Shown: positions 1 through 14,463, counted from the first letter of the stretch. The stretch: DNA of 64,000 bases from Apostichopus japonicus (GCF_037975245.1 NC_092572.1:9023501-9087500), one strand, 5' to 3'. Numbers and translations: made by a program. Notes: generated by a model from the letters alone, not told the origin.

Positions 1-10
1 TATATATATA

Positions 11-69
<59 letters not shown>

Positions 70-89
70 ATATCTATCTATTCTATGTC

Positions 90-143
<54 letters not shown>

Positions 144-148
144 TGATA

Positions 149-210
<62 letters not shown>

Positions 211-245
211 GATTGATATATATATAGATTGATATATATATATAA
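1..245. repeat. (TA)n array at left edge
   Basis: Alternating TA with short interruptions (TCTATC, ATGATATGCA, GATTGATA). It continues beyond the window edge. Confidence 0.95.
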
Positions 246-847
246 ATATAGATATAGATGAAATACTTACCTCGTGAATATTTAAATAACGATTATAACA
301 TCTTTTCCTTAAGTTAGCTTAAAATCATATCATACCCAATATTAGGGGGGGGGGGAGACTTTGCATATTCCCTGGAAATGATTCTATCCTCCCCATATTG
401 ATCCCTCCCTCCCTTCGTCAAGCCCTCTCTTCCTCAGAAGAGGGCGCAATTTGTAAATCTTAAATTAATTATCACCAAGCATGACAAACGTGACACTGGG
501 CTTCAATCTACACTGAAGAAGGTGCATTTCCCAAAATTTCGAAAAACATCCGTGTGTAACGTGTTAGGTGAAGTCTGTGCGGTTTTTTTTTTTTTTTTTT
601 TTTTTGGAGAATGGGAAATATTACGCTGAGAATGTTTAAACCAGATATTGACAATCAATGTTGTAGAAGTGATCATATCGAATATCCGTATAATGAATCG
701 GAAAAGGGCTGTTAGTACGTGACATGTGAAAGAGGTAAATTAATTAAAGGAGAACTTGAGGCGCTAAATTAATTGATATATTGCAGACCTGGCGCATCCC
801 ACTGCTATTAGTACAGGCTGTATTTCTATAACACTTTTAATTGTAAA
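246..847. other. No gene seen; poly(G) and poly(T) tracts
   Basis: A G run at about 344-355 and a T run at 583-605. Nothing coding is recognised. Confidence 0.6.
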
Positions 848-1275
848 GAAATTACCCTTTAAACAATTGGTATCCATCAGTTAAAGTGACTGGACTATGT
901 AGTCTAATACATGACCACTCTGTCAAGGACGCATGGTGTTGAATATCATCCAAGGATGATACGTATGAAGTACGGTATATGAAGTTAAAAAGAGCATGTT
1001 TGGGTTGAGTTATTAGAATTGATAAAACAATGAATTAACATACGGCCTGCAATGAGGAGCCTACGTCATCTTCATGTTAACCTTAAGGGAGCATTCCAGG
1101 GATTAAATATAGTTTTGTTCAACGTGACTAATATCTTGAAAACCGAAATAGCTATAAAGAAACATTGCTTGCATCCAAATGTTTCGTTTTTTTTTTCATT
1201 GGACTATTACATATCAAGACTAGACTTAATAGTCCAGTCACTTGATCTAAAGGGTAAAGTGATCCTTTAAACTTA
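848..1275. mobile_element. MITE-like element with inverted AGTGACTGGACTA ends
   Basis: TTAAAGTGACTGGACTATGT (881-900) and its inverse TAGTCCAGTCACTTGA (1230-1245) face each other across about 310 bases. The interior matches 33680-34440 (GGTTGAGTTATTAGAAT, CTTACGTCATC-type words, TGTTGAATA). The ends of the element are approximate. Confidence 0.55.
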
Positions 1276-1606
1276 GAGTACTCTCTTTCTATCGAAATTT
1301 TTGTGTTTTTATTTTTGGTTTCCCGAAAGGGAAAACTATGGAGTGACTCTTACCGACGGTCGGTGCAAAATTGTGAAGTGGACCGCGGATTGGCAGTTTG
1401 CATAGTATAGGCCATACTTATAGGAGTAATGGAGACATCAGAAAGGGAACCGGTGACATCACATGTACCCATTGCACGAATTGGCACTCGAAGCCCCTGC
1501 CTGCATGCATATCTGTCACAAACTAGAACCATGAGACTGGGAAGCATTTATACCCCATCATTTCTTTCAACATATGGGGTGTATTTGTACTGAGTGAGAC
1601 GTTTTG

Positions 1607-1608
<2 letters not shown>

Positions 1609-1700
<92 letters not shown>
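1609..1700. repeat. (TA)n array
   Basis: Almost pure TA with one GATATATATAAA interruption. Confidence 0.95.
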
Positions 1701-1702
<2 letters not shown>

Positions 1703-1794
1703 TGAGGAAGTTGCCTATCATGTTTAAGAGAACGTCACCGGTATTATGTTATAGGCTATACTGGTCGTGTGTGCGGGGTAAGGTCAAACATTAG

Positions 1795-2105
1795 CAGTGG
1801 CATACCTAGAATAGTTGGCACCCGGGCGGACCCTTTCGTTGTCACCCCGTGCAGGGGATGCCGTTCCTGGGGGGAGGGATCTAAGGGGGAGGAATAGCTT
1901 TGAGAAATGTTTGTTTATGCAACACGGCTTAGATGCAAAACGGTGCTATCTTTGGCAAAGCTTTCATCTGATTAAATGTTTAGGAATTCTCATTCTTTAG
2001 TGAATGTTCCGTAACTTCCCCTATTGTTTTTTGTTACATATTTTGCGGGATCCCTGACTGGTACATGGGGCGGATCACCCACCCCCCTCGCTTAGTACGC
2101 CACTG
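1795..2105. mobile_element. hAT-type MITE, 311 bp
   Basis: The terminal inverted repeats are CAGTGGCATACCTAG (left) and the complement of CAGTGGCGTACTAAG (right), 12 of 15 matching. CAGTGGCGTA ends are typical of hAT elements. No convincing 8-bp duplication is left and there is no transposase. Confidence 0.55.
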
Positions 2106-2306
2106 CATTTTTAACTAATATATGTTGTCGATCAAAATCATCTTGATAACTAAAGGTTGGTTTTTCCTACTCTTATTGTGTGTTAAGAATTTATCAGGTT
2201 TAAACAATGTATGAGAAAATTACAATCTATAACACAATTACGTAATCAAGCCAGATTGTTACGTAACATCCTTTAGTGTCATTGCGTCTATGTGGATTGA
2301 AAACGT

Positions 2307-2366
2307 GTAAAAGTAAGTTGGCCTGACGTTTCGATCTTAGCAGAATCTTCTTCAAAGGCTAAAAAT
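2307..2366 (-). mobile_element. 60-bp unit with 14-bp target-site duplication and hammerhead-like core
   Basis: The unit starts GTAAAAGTAAGTTGGCCTGA. It is flanked by perfect copies of TGGATTGAAAACGT at 2293-2306 and 2367-2380. Read on the minus strand it contains TTGAAGA, a short stem, then GAAACGTC. Other copies are at 31118-31176 and, degenerate or rearranged, at 27464-27506, 27877-27939 and 29964-30015. Confidence 0.7.
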
Positions 2367-2380
2367 TGGATTGAAAACGT

Positions 2381-4196
2381 AAGTTAAAGAGTAACCACGG
2401 TCGATTGACGGTAAAACTCAGCGTTCCTCTTGCAAAACATAAAGAAGAACCAAACAAAAACGAAGAAAAATATAAAATATTGTGTAACTGAAACCTACTG
2501 TTTTAGGGTTCCACTTTTCCAGCAGATCTAAACTCAATTAAAGGGATAAAAAAAATTAAAGTTTAAAATATTTTTAAAAAATGCATAGATGATACAGAGC
2601 TTGTGTTATCCAACTACACGCTTCATTTAGCCTATTCCGTTAATGAAATAAACACACTCATATCATAGTTCAGTTCAATTTAAGTAAATGAGTGAGTTGC
2701 TACAAAGAAAAATACAAAAATACTAAAACAACAGAAATTGTATTTTGTAAGAACATTTAAAGTACATTAAAATATATGCTTAAGGTTTTCCAAGTATGTT
2801 TCGATACATCATCAACTTATTACTCACAAAACTGCACCCACCCACATTTCTTCGACGCCCTGTAGCTACGTCTAACCACCCCCCCCCCCCCCACTTACAA
2901 TTCACTGCAAACGAGTAAAAACTGCATGAGAAAACAATGTCACGAAATTATAGGCCTATAACTTTCACTTTTCATGTAAAGTTCTGGCAGAAATTGTTTA
3001 ATTTCTTTATTATTTTTCTTTCCGTTCTTTGTCTCTGTCTCGTTGGAAATTGGTTATTTGTTTATTTGTTAACTCCATTTAAAATAAATTAACGTGTGAA
3101 TTTCCTTTAAACATCAGTTTAAATATCGCACCGCTATGATTTGTTTACAAGTGACATCAACTATAGGAAACAATTAAATTACTAACCGGAACCCATATGC
3201 CTCAGATCATTCGCTTGGCTTCCTTTGAAATGTCTAGCGCAAGGTCATACAAGCTAACTTTCCAAACGTTTTTTCCCACCCTCTTTTAACAGTCGCCTCG
3301 TCCTACAAAATTTCTAAACAATTACTTCTCTAAAGATGACTAAATATCTGCAAAAATCTTCAAAAAAGCATACATGTATTTATGTTTATATGTATAAAAA
3401 ATATTGGAGGGGGGGGGGTTGGGGTAAAATATCAAGCTCCATATCATGACTGAACCCACCAGTACATTTTTATATGTGAAGGTGAATGTAGCATTTCATC
3501 TTTAACTATTGGGCTAATCCAAAATATTTTAGCTGTTCCATTTACAAATCGAAGTTATAGGCGCTCTTAAGTTTGAAACGAACTGCCTTACTAAATCATT
3601 AGTGATTATGCTATACAGTAGGAAGTTACAATACAACGATGTTGCGTTAGATATATGGATAATATTAATTAAAAATATATGTACATACGCGTCTAAAAGT
3701 CGAGTGTGTCCCTGATTCCACTTGAAGAAGACTTTGCGATTTTATAATATTTCTTTTTAAAGAGAATGAATGTTACACAATTGGAAGTTGTGATTCTGGA
3801 TTTCATAATTTGACCGGAATATATCACATAATGTTTTGATATTTTATGCTCTAAGTTTGGATTCATAATTAATCAATTTCGACATAAATCAATCAAATTT
3901 AGCGGTCCGTCTCGCCTGCATCATCGGTGCGTGAAGTGGTCTTCGTAAACCCTCCCAACCTTCTTCTTAAAGATATCTTAAGTTTCCATCCATCTGCACT
4001 ATTGGGATATGAATGCAAACGTTTAAGGGTAAGTAGACTTGTTTTGTTTATCATTCACTACACATATTTCTTCAATCATAATTCATAATTTCTGCAATTT
4101 TTGTATAACTTGAAATGTTCATACTGAGCAGTATTGTTACATTTGGGCTTCATTTTTGTGTCTTCTCTTTTTAACTATTTGTTCTTCACAAATATC
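2381..4196. other. AT-rich intergenic sequence, no gene seen
   Basis: Contains a C run at 2880-2892 and a G run near 3411. No spliced coding signal is recognised. Confidence 0.6.
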
Positions 4197-4345
4197 TCTG
4201 TCATAATTATAGCAGATGCAGGTTATGGTTTATGTCCTCTGTATCAACTGCTCGACTATTTCAATTCACAGCGGGAGAAGATTTACATTTTGTTTAGATT
4301 CGAGTACATGGTGTTGGAGGTTCTCATGTGGCTCTACCTATACGA
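4197..4345 (+). pseudogene. PIF/Harbinger transposase (HARBI1-like) fragment
   Basis: The translation reads IIIADAGYGLCPLYQLLDYF then NSQREKIYILFRFEYMVLE. ADAGY resembles the GDSGY box that carries a catalytic aspartate in Harbinger DDE nucleases, followed by the usual P-L-L-P and E-Y-hydrophobic spacing. Expected residues around it are lost and no N-terminal part or further motif follows. It is a decayed piece of about 50 residues, recognised by motif only. Confidence 0.4.
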
Positions 4346-6597
4346 ACATTTTTTGTTGTTTACGCTACAGTTTAAGTTGATGAATTCCAAAGCAATATAG
4401 GAAGCAGATACAAAAACCTTCCATTACCCACATGTACACCAAATATGTTAATGGCACCCTGCGACGAATAAGAGATATAGGATGCCCCTTAGAGACGCCT
4501 GGATGCGGCGCAATAGCACAGGGAAACTATTGATTGCATTGAGCGCGCAGCCTGGGGTGTGCGGGTGTGACAGGTTTTACAATGACCAGAGGTAAACTGT
4601 CGCACGGTCGTGTGACAAGGTATTGGACTTAGTACAAAACTTGATACAAACTTGTTACTTCAACTTTATTTAGTTCAGTTTTTGTTGGCAAATAGCCATC
4701 GAAACGCAAGATGGTGCTTCTTATATCCTTTCTTTCGACATCCGTACTGCTTATATATAAGTTGTCTAAGTTGTGCGTGGAAACATTAATGTCAAATGAA
4801 ATGTTGTTCCGCTGTGCGAAGTAGGTTGATAAATTATTTCAACATCCTCTTGTGGGCCATACATCCGCTAATTCTGTGCAAGGTTCATCAGTTAGGTCAG
4901 ACATTATACTGGAAAACCAAATGTTTACTTATCTTCCCAAGCTAAATATACACGTATCTTTTTTCACCCAATACCCGTACGGTTATAACATAAATATGGT
5001 TTTGTTGTTTTCCCTATTAAACAAGTTCTGATATCAAATTGATAACCATCTTTCCCACAGTGCTATAGGTTATTCTATTAATATATATTATATTATCAAG
5101 TAGCTGGCTACATTTTTGTCGGTGGCGTGTTCAAGGGAGGAAGTGAGGGTGGGGGGGGGGGTGCGGGTGGAGCACATGCCGCCTATAATTTTCGATTCCT
5201 CGTGGAGTCACCCTCTCCCCCAATTAAATTTGCCATGTCCAACAGCCCGCCCCCCCCCCTCCAAAAAATGGCAGGAATATACACAACTCTTTCAGTAACT
5301 TGCATCTACCTCCAAAATTCTTCTGATTTGAAGCTGATGCAAGTCCTGGAAGTAAACTCTCATACTGTGCCCCTCCCCAAATGTTGACCTGATCTTACTG
5401 TGCCCTGCCCCACCCCCTCCCCCACCCCCACTCTTCCAAATGCCTCGCGACGCAACTGCCTTTGTTGACCATACACCAGGTACTGTACCAGTTTTAAATT
5501 ACATTTTTGAACATCCACGGTATGAGATCGGTGAAGTGTTCCTCTTTAAACCCAGAAGAGATAACTATAAGGTATCTGATTTAAAGGATCAAGAGTCTTT
5601 GTATGCAAATTATATGTCTTAATATGCAAATTAGGCTAGACTATAGATACTTCTATGGATGCTTTGGATGCTCTCAGTTGGATCCTTTGTATTAGCAAAA
5701 AGTATTGTCAGACAATAAAATAAAATCGTAATTTATTTGTTCATAATTATATACCACACAATCATTGAGATATATTGTGGATAATATATCAACATTATTG
5801 GATAATATACATTGAATATAGCTTTGAAAATGAAAACGGTTACACGACTGTTACCATTTCTTGGTTAAAGGGCCCGTTTGGTATCAACCAAAATAAAGTT
5901 CTGCAGAGGAAGGGCCATTAGTGCCCGGTGGCTTTCTGCCCCTCACAACCCCCCCCCCCTCCCCCCGTCCCGACACGTACAACCCCCAACCCATTCAGCT
6001 TCACTTTTGAAAGCCTCTTTCGACACAGCTTAGTCTGAGTAATAATAAAGTAACTTGCATATACTGAGAACAGTAGCATGCAATATTCAATATAGCTTTC
6101 ATGTGTAAACTATAGACCGGGGAAAACTCAGCCTATAGGAATGAGTCACCGGTAATCTTCCTTAGCAACGGCTTTAAAGTCATAGTTATCTAACTAGACC
6201 ATAAAAGTGTAGGAACCCTATATATGACTGTTACTGGGGGTAAAACAATTGGTGACAAGTATAATAACAACCTATTGTGTGGGTGTCAATTTAAATATCT
6301 TATGGTACGAACATAATTGATACAAAATTGATTGACTTAACTAGTTATTGCCATCAACTCTCTTTGAAAAGAAAACAACAGCACGGTAGATTCTCTATAG
6401 GCATGCATGGTTATACTTTTCGATGTTTTGCATTGCTTAAGGTATAACTGTAAGTGGTTCTTACACTGTGCTGATTCTGTTGTGCGAATATCGAAGATTC
6501 TATCCGCTTGTAATACCATGTTCATCAAATGTCAAAACTTTGTAACAAGCTTCCATAAATGTGAATAAAATATTAAGAAATTATTAGAAAACTGTAT
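4346..6597. other. Intergenic, G/C-homopolymer-rich patches
   Basis: 5127-5440 and 5940-5970 carry several runs of G or C with CCCTCCCC-type low complexity, resembling the interiors of the hAT MITEs but without recognisable ends. Confidence 0.5.
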
Positions 6598-6614
6598 ATA
6601 ATATATACATATAG

Positions 6615-6647
<33 letters not shown>

Positions 6648-6732
6648 TATACATATATATATATATACACACATATATATATATATATACATACATATAT
6701 ATATATATATGTATATATGTATATATATATAT

Positions 6733-6772
<40 letters not shown>

Positions 6773-6838
6773 TATATATATAGTATATATATAGTCTATA
6801 AGATATGCACGCGTACTATTACTCTAGGCACAATCAAT

Positions 6839-6894
<56 letters not shown>

Positions 6895-7033
6895 TTATAT
6901 ATATATACATATATATATATAATATATATATATATATATAAATATATATACTACATATATACTATATATATATAGTATATATATAGTCTATAAGATATGC
7001 ACGCGTAATATTACTCTAGGCACAATCAATTTC
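6598..7033. repeat. (TA)n arrays with a tandem-duplicated unique segment
   Basis: The 45-base segment AGTCTATAAGATATGCACGC...CTCTAGGCACAATCAAT occurs at about 6794-6838 and again at 6985-7029 with one change. Each copy is preceded by TCTTTATATA... and an ACTATATATATAGT palindrome. The whole 190-bp block has been duplicated in tandem. Confidence 0.85.
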
Positions 7034-8222
7034 AAGCCATACTTTCAGTAATTGGGGATCTTTTCATACAGCCTTTTGCAGCTATATCGAGATGTTCTAT
7101 ACACAAAGGTTGCCTTCTTTTCGCACGCATAGTTTACCCAATCATGTTTTTACAATTTATGAGTTCGGTTCTGTGACTTTAGCCTCTCACGGAAAAATAC
7201 TTACCACGGTAAAGATAATTACAATTACATTCAACATGTTCATTAGGTAACAGGGGGGGGGTGCAATACGTCACTTCCGGGTACTCTTTAAGTAAAATAA
7301 ATTATGGGTTCGCGGGTTATAGCGAACTCAGGAACTTTGAGGGCTTGTGAAAACATCGATAAAAGCTAGAACAGGATCTGTGGAGAGTCTTGCAAAATAA
7401 TTCTATCAAGTGGACTTACCGGCTTTTAGATGGAGGGTATGTAAAGATAACAGAGTACAAAAGGCATCTTGTTGTCAAAGAGTGGAAACAGACATTCCGT
7501 TATTTAGATAGATTATGAACAGGTCTGACGGGAGGAGGATAATGTGGACTATACATCACAAGCCACGCCGGGTCCGTTAGGGCATTCGCGGACGTCTCGA
7601 GAAAGAACAATTTAACAAGTTTTTTTAAAAATAATGTTCACTACATCTTCAAAATATAATATGACCACTTCCAAACAATAGGGAGGGGGGGGGGGTGAGC
7701 CCGGTGATAAGCTGTCCCCTTTGCCTACCTGCCTCTTTTCACCACCGATTGTGTAGCAGAATTCGGTAATTGTTCAAAATTCAATTTTTGTATTTCTTTT
7801 TTTCTCGAATCTGTTTTTAAAGCCATTCACGTAATTTTGAAGAAGATATATTAAGTCCAACTCTAGATAGTTTTTGATAACTTAGGCCTATTATTTACTT
7901 TATTTTTTTATTTTTTTTTTTGATGTGTAATCATCATGTTTTTAATTGATTGTTATAAAACATATGCTAATGCGATATCTACTTCAATGTAGTTTCTTTT
8001 CTATATTAATGATCCGGAAAATTAATGTATGATTTCCATATCTATGAAAAGATCTAAAATAAGTGAAGAGTCAAGTTCAACCTTCATTCCAAATTTATTT
8101 TTATAGTTTCTTTTTGTCGCGTGCGGTATGGCGGTGATTCTAGATTTCCATAATCATGTATGATGACAGGTGGAAACGATGTCTTCTAAAATTAAAGAGA
8201 TTGTTTAGTTAGCTGTATGTAA

Positions 8223-8223
<1 letters not shown>
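7034..8223. other. Intergenic, nothing recognised
   Basis: G runs near 7253 and 7683 and T-rich stretches near 7890-7922. Confidence 0.6.

Positions 8224-8261
<38 letters not shown>
8224..8261. repeat. (TA)n tract upstream of SINE copy 1
   Basis: Pure TA, ending 20 bases before the SINE leader. Confidence 0.9.
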
Positions 8262-8264
<3 letters not shown>

Positions 8265-8280
8265 GTGACAAACGCCTACA

Positions 8281-10443
<2,163 letters not shown>

Positions 10444-10484
<41 letters not shown>
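10444..10484. repeat. (TA)n tract upstream of the rolling stone-like gene
   Basis: Pure TA followed by the direct repeat GTTACATATGTTACATATG. Confidence 0.9.
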
Positions 10485-10487
<3 letters not shown>

Positions 10488-10722
10488 ACATATGTTACAT
10501 ATGTGAGGTAATAAATTAATAAATTGAATTGTTCATCACAAAGTTTGGAGAGTTTATAAATATATGAGGGTAATTAATACACCATGTATCGTTACTGACA
10601 GCGTTTGTATGATTGTAAGGCGTGTTTATTCATTTGTGTCTGAATGCGATGTGGGTAGTACATACCCGTATTAATATTTCTACTATATTAGATAAATATA
10701 GTTTTCATTGGTTATTTTACAG

Positions 10723-10794
10723 GATAAAGTACTATACAGAACCATTCGTCAAGATCAGAGTAGCAGACATTTAGGAGATATAACTATATCCAAG
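10723..10794 (+). other. rost: Probable 5' UTR part of the first located rolling stone-like exon
   Basis: Lies between a good 3' splice acceptor (AG at 10721-10722) and the chosen ATG. It contains no in-frame stop, so it could instead be coding if an upstream exon supplies a start. Confidence 0.5.
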
Positions 10795-10848
10795 ATGAAA
10801 ACTTTCTCGGTTGGGAAGGTTGATCCGACTTTGTTTTGTCAATTTCAG
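10795..10848 (+). CDS. rost: Rolling stone-like gene, coding exon 1
   Basis: Encodes residues 1-18 (MKTFSVGKVDPTLFCQFQ). The exon begins at 10723 after the acceptor TTATTTTACAG and ends at the donor CAG|GTAATT. Positions 10723-10794 are read as 5' UTR. An upstream 5' exon is implied but not found. Confidence 0.7.
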
Positions 10849-13661
10849 GTAATTATCGTGACACATCACAAGCATGGAAAAATTAACGATCATCATTTTA
10901 TTTTATTTTATTTTATCGAAAATTCATGTCAGCCTAAAGTGAAGCTGAAGCGGTTGCAACCAAAGGCGTATAGCTCTATAGAAAAAAAAATAGTATGTCA
11001 CTGGGGTACTGCTTAGTTTTAACGAGAAAATAAACAAAATGACTTTAAAATTAAATCCTTAACATTTTGGAATGAGATATATACTTTTATACAACACCTA
11101 ATTACATTCCGGATATTTGATTGGTCAATTGCTCGTCGATTGCATGCAAAATCCGCTCTATTGCACGCTATGATGATAGAACCATGCGTTATACTTTTTT
11201 GGTAGCACTTTTTTCAATGGTAAGAGAGCAGAGAAACCTGTCTGTTCAAAACAATATGTTGCATGAGTGCATTTTACATCCAATTATATCCAAATCTGAA
11301 GGTGTTGTATAAAACAAATAATGAATGGTTTCCATTCGTGCAATAGTGCAAATATTTCATTCGTTGAAAGATGTAATTTGTTCCATTCAACTCGGCTGCG
11401 CCTCGTTGAATGGAACAAATTACATCTTTCAACTCATGAAATATTTGCACTATTGCACTCATAACCATTCATTATGTGTATAATGTATATTTGAAATCGC
11501 AATATAATGGTGTATAGCATATATACTGTTCAAAATTGTGTTGCTTTAATTTTAAAAAAATAGTAATATTAACAGTTGTTTATGATTCAGGGTGTTGCTT
11601 AATTTTAAGAGAAATTTTTCTATGATTTTATCGAATTATTGCGTGTTTGTGGCTTTAAGTCTCCTCAGTGACTAATATTTTTATTAGCCACTAAAACTGT
11701 TTGTACTCAATCTTACTGTTGCTGTTTACCTCACCTACTTCGGCGCCAGACTATGTGTCAGTGTGTGTAAGGGGGAGGGGGAGGGGAGGGGAACGGGGGA
11801 GGGGGAGGGGGAGGGGGAGGACCCACTTCCTATGCTACTTTATAATGCGATCTTCTCTGATTTGTCCTGGACACGCTCTTCTTGTACTTAAATTGCTAAT
11901 CTTTCATATCATTCGTTTTATTTCCTTTCTTTTGAACAGTGGGGCATTCCCGGACAGCCGGTGTCTTTTTTGGTATATCGTCTACTATTCGCCTTATACC
12001 AGATAGGATGGAACACCGCGATAATTCTCATCTGGGGTGATCCGCGGTTTTACCGTCCGGTTGACTCCAAGCTCAAATGGCCGATTTATGCATCTAATTG
12101 GGCGTTGTTCCTGTTCTCAAGTTACTCCCTGATGGCACTTTTAACAAGTATTTGCTTAGCTAGAAAGAATTATGGTAAGGACGCTTAAAATAAATATATA
12201 TCGTATATATGTATCGTATATTATATTATATTATCACGTTTTGTAGACTCTTATCGTGTCGTTTTTTATGTTGTTTTAGTACATGTTAGTATCGCTGAAT
12301 GTGACATTGACCATAATCAGTTCGCTGTTGTGAACTATACTTCGTTGCTGCTGCAATGGCAAACCTAACGTTACATGCAATTAGGAACTATATACGGGAT
12401 GACTGTAGTATGATGATAGTGACTATACTACAGCAACGATTATGCATTCTCTTATGTATACATAGTGCGGTACATTTCAAGGATTCCTCCCACATCAATA
12501 CCATTATACTGTAACTGTGCGGTCAGTCAGAACATCCCAACATGTTATCACTTAGCGGGTGATAGAAACTTGTATAGTCACTTCAGGATATGAAGTTTCC
12601 TTGCGACTATTTGTTTATGAGGTTAAACGTTCCACACCTTTTAATGGTCTGGTTTAAACCTGGGAAACCTTCCCGCCCCATTTGTTTAATACGGGCACAG
12701 TTGTGCATCCCACCCTCTGCCCCCACCCCACACACCCACACTGAAGGAGCCAGTAATGAAAAATCATTACAGAACATGCTCCCTCTCTTTTGGTCGATCA
12801 ATTAATTTTATTATTAATATCCTTGAACTCTCACACGAATAATCATATGCGCAAACATAATGGTTTATAACAAAATTAAACAACGCATCATAAGAGGGCT
12901 TTCAAAGCCTTAATTCGGGGTGGGTGGGGGTCGGGTGGTAGAGAGGAGAGAAAGCTTGTCTGTGGGACACATTTTGCACATCTCCAAAGATGACTCTCAT
13001 GTAGACTCCATATTTATAAAACATTAATATATAATTATTTTTATTATTATTATGATTATTATTATTAATACATTATTATATGTTTTAATCTTTTGCAGGA
13101 GTAAGGGCGAGTGATTCGATAGAAATGAATGACAACCACACATCCGGGATGGAAACCCCAGAAGAAGAAACATCACCATTGTCCGGCGTGCCATGGTTCG
13201 TCAAGTTGACCTGGCTACTACAAGTGACATCATACAGCGGCAGTTTCTTCGTCTCGTTAGCATACTGGTTGGTCGATTTCAACCCAGAAATTGAGCAAGC
13301 GAGTATCTTTACCCTCCACACGCATGCATTCTCCAGTGTTCTCATTCTCATCGACATTTCTGTCATAGCTACACCAATGAGAATTGGCCATTTTATGTAC
13401 GTCATAGTTTTCAGTATTTCTTATTTTACGTTCACGTTTGTTTACTTCCTCCTCGGTGGTCATAACCCGTACGGAGACCGGTATCTTTATGCTTCACTCG
13501 TCGATTGGGAAAATAATCGTTTAATTTCTTTTTTAGCTTCGTTGGTTATTTCGATATTGGTAGCTCCCTTCTTCCATTTTGTTTTCTACGCTCTTTATAA
13601 ATTGAGAACCTTCATTTATGTCAAATTAAACAAATCGCCCGATTTAAACGAACATCCTTAA
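10795..13661 (+). CDS. rost: Rolling stone-like multipass membrane protein (three coding exons)
   Basis: Join of 10795-10848, 11940-12174 and 13099-13661 gives 283 residues, within the usual range of the rolling stone family. Seen: intron 1 is phase 0 (CAG|GTAATT ... GAACAG|TGG) and intron 2 is phase 1 (TATG|GTAAGG ... TTGCAG|GA). About six hydrophobic segments lie near residues 28-50, 65-92, 127-155, 170-189, 194-216 and 237-265. Family-like features are a tryptophan and proline ahead of a YRL segment (residues 19-32), LTWLLQ near 133-138, YWLVDF near 152-157, histidines 170 and 172, PMRIGH near 189-194, and LYASLVDW before the last membrane segment. Known: Drosophila Rolling stone is a membrane protein needed for myoblast fusion; the role in other animals is largely undefined. 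Inference: plasma-membrane protein, function here unknown. Codon 1 is the first in-frame ATG of its exon, but the frame is open back to the acceptor at 10721, so a longer N-terminus is possible. Confidence 0.85.
11318..11475. repeat. Long near-perfect inverted repeat in intron 1 of the rolling stone-like gene
   Basis: Two arms of about 70 bases, 11318-11391 and 11406-11475, are complementary with only a few mismatches (both carry GTGCAATAGTGCAAATATTT or its complement). A short GC-rich loop, CTCGGCTGCGCC, separates them. This is the layout of a fold-back or MITE-type element. In the pre-mRNA it would fold as a long hairpin. Confidence 0.85.
11768..11820. repeat. (GGGGGA)n tract in rolling stone-like intron 1
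   Basis: GGGGGAGGGGGAGGGG-type repeats, about 50 bases, with quadruplex potential on the coding strand 120 bases before the exon 2 acceptor. Confidence 0.85.
11940..12174 (+). CDS. rost: Rolling stone-like gene, coding exon 2
   Basis: Residues 19-96 plus the first base of codon 97. The acceptor is CTTTCTTTTGAACAG and the donor is TATG|GTAAGG. It holds the first two membrane segments and the conserved W...P...VYRL entry motif. Its sequence is clearly protein-like and joins exon 1 without a frame break. Confidence 0.85.
13099..13661 (+). CDS. rost: Rolling stone-like gene, last coding exon
   Basis: Completes codon 97 and encodes residues 98-283 with TAA at 13659-13661. An acidic, threonine/serine-rich cytoplasmic or luminal loop (about residues 105-125) comes first. 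Four membrane segments follow, then a short polar tail ending SPDLNEHP. AATAAA hexamers occur directly after the stop. Confidence 0.88.
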
Positions 13662-13663
13662 AA

Positions 13664-13683
13664 AATAAAAAAAATAAAATAAA
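13664..13683 (+). terminator. Candidate polyadenylation signals of the rolling stone-like gene
   Basis: Three AATAAA hexamers (13664, 13673, 13678) lie within 25 bases of the stop codon. They sit in an A-rich run, so any one could be chance; the 3' UTR would be very short. Confidence 0.4.
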
Positions 13684-14463
13684 TTTACTCATGAAGACAT
13701 TAGCCTGACAGATCTGTGTGTTTTTAAGTTTTTGTGAGAAGAAAACTTCTTAAAAACAATTCATAGTTAATCAACCTTTTTTTTGTATTCATATTTCTAT
13801 GAGCTTGCTATGCAGACCTACATATTATAGGAGGTTTTATTTTGTATTTATTTTTTATCTCGGTCAGTAAAACAAACTCAATATTGTATGGTAAATTTCA
13901 GCTACGCTTGAAGCACTAATCATTGTATCAGAGGTTAACTGTGGATTATATGGTGTGATTGTTTGGAGAACCTTCTTAGAATATTTTAATTAACGAGTTA
14001 CCAACAGATTTACTAGACAAACCAACACACACACAGAGAGATATCGTTCCTCTGACCTCAGCGTAGGCTATCCAAAAATCTTGTGGATATTACGTAATGA
14101 TGACGCCATACATGTTTCCGCAACTTGTCGTTTTACTTATATCAAAGTATTTCTTACATCAGAATTTTGTATGAATTTTAATGCTGTTTTTCAGAAATCA
14201 ACTATGCAAATACCATAACGTATTGTTAAAAAAAAAATTGTTAATGAAATGCCGATTAAAAAAGTTATAATCGTACAAATACGTTTAATATAGTTGTAAC
14301 GGTCACACTTATTGAATTTTCTCTTGACCAAATTTTATAGTACATCCATGTGAATATTTTCCTCACCATATAAAACCATTCGCACTTGATTTGAATTATT
14401 ATAGTGTCTACGCATTTTTTCATAGCAAGATATCACGTGCTTCTCGTTGTCATATTGTAAATA

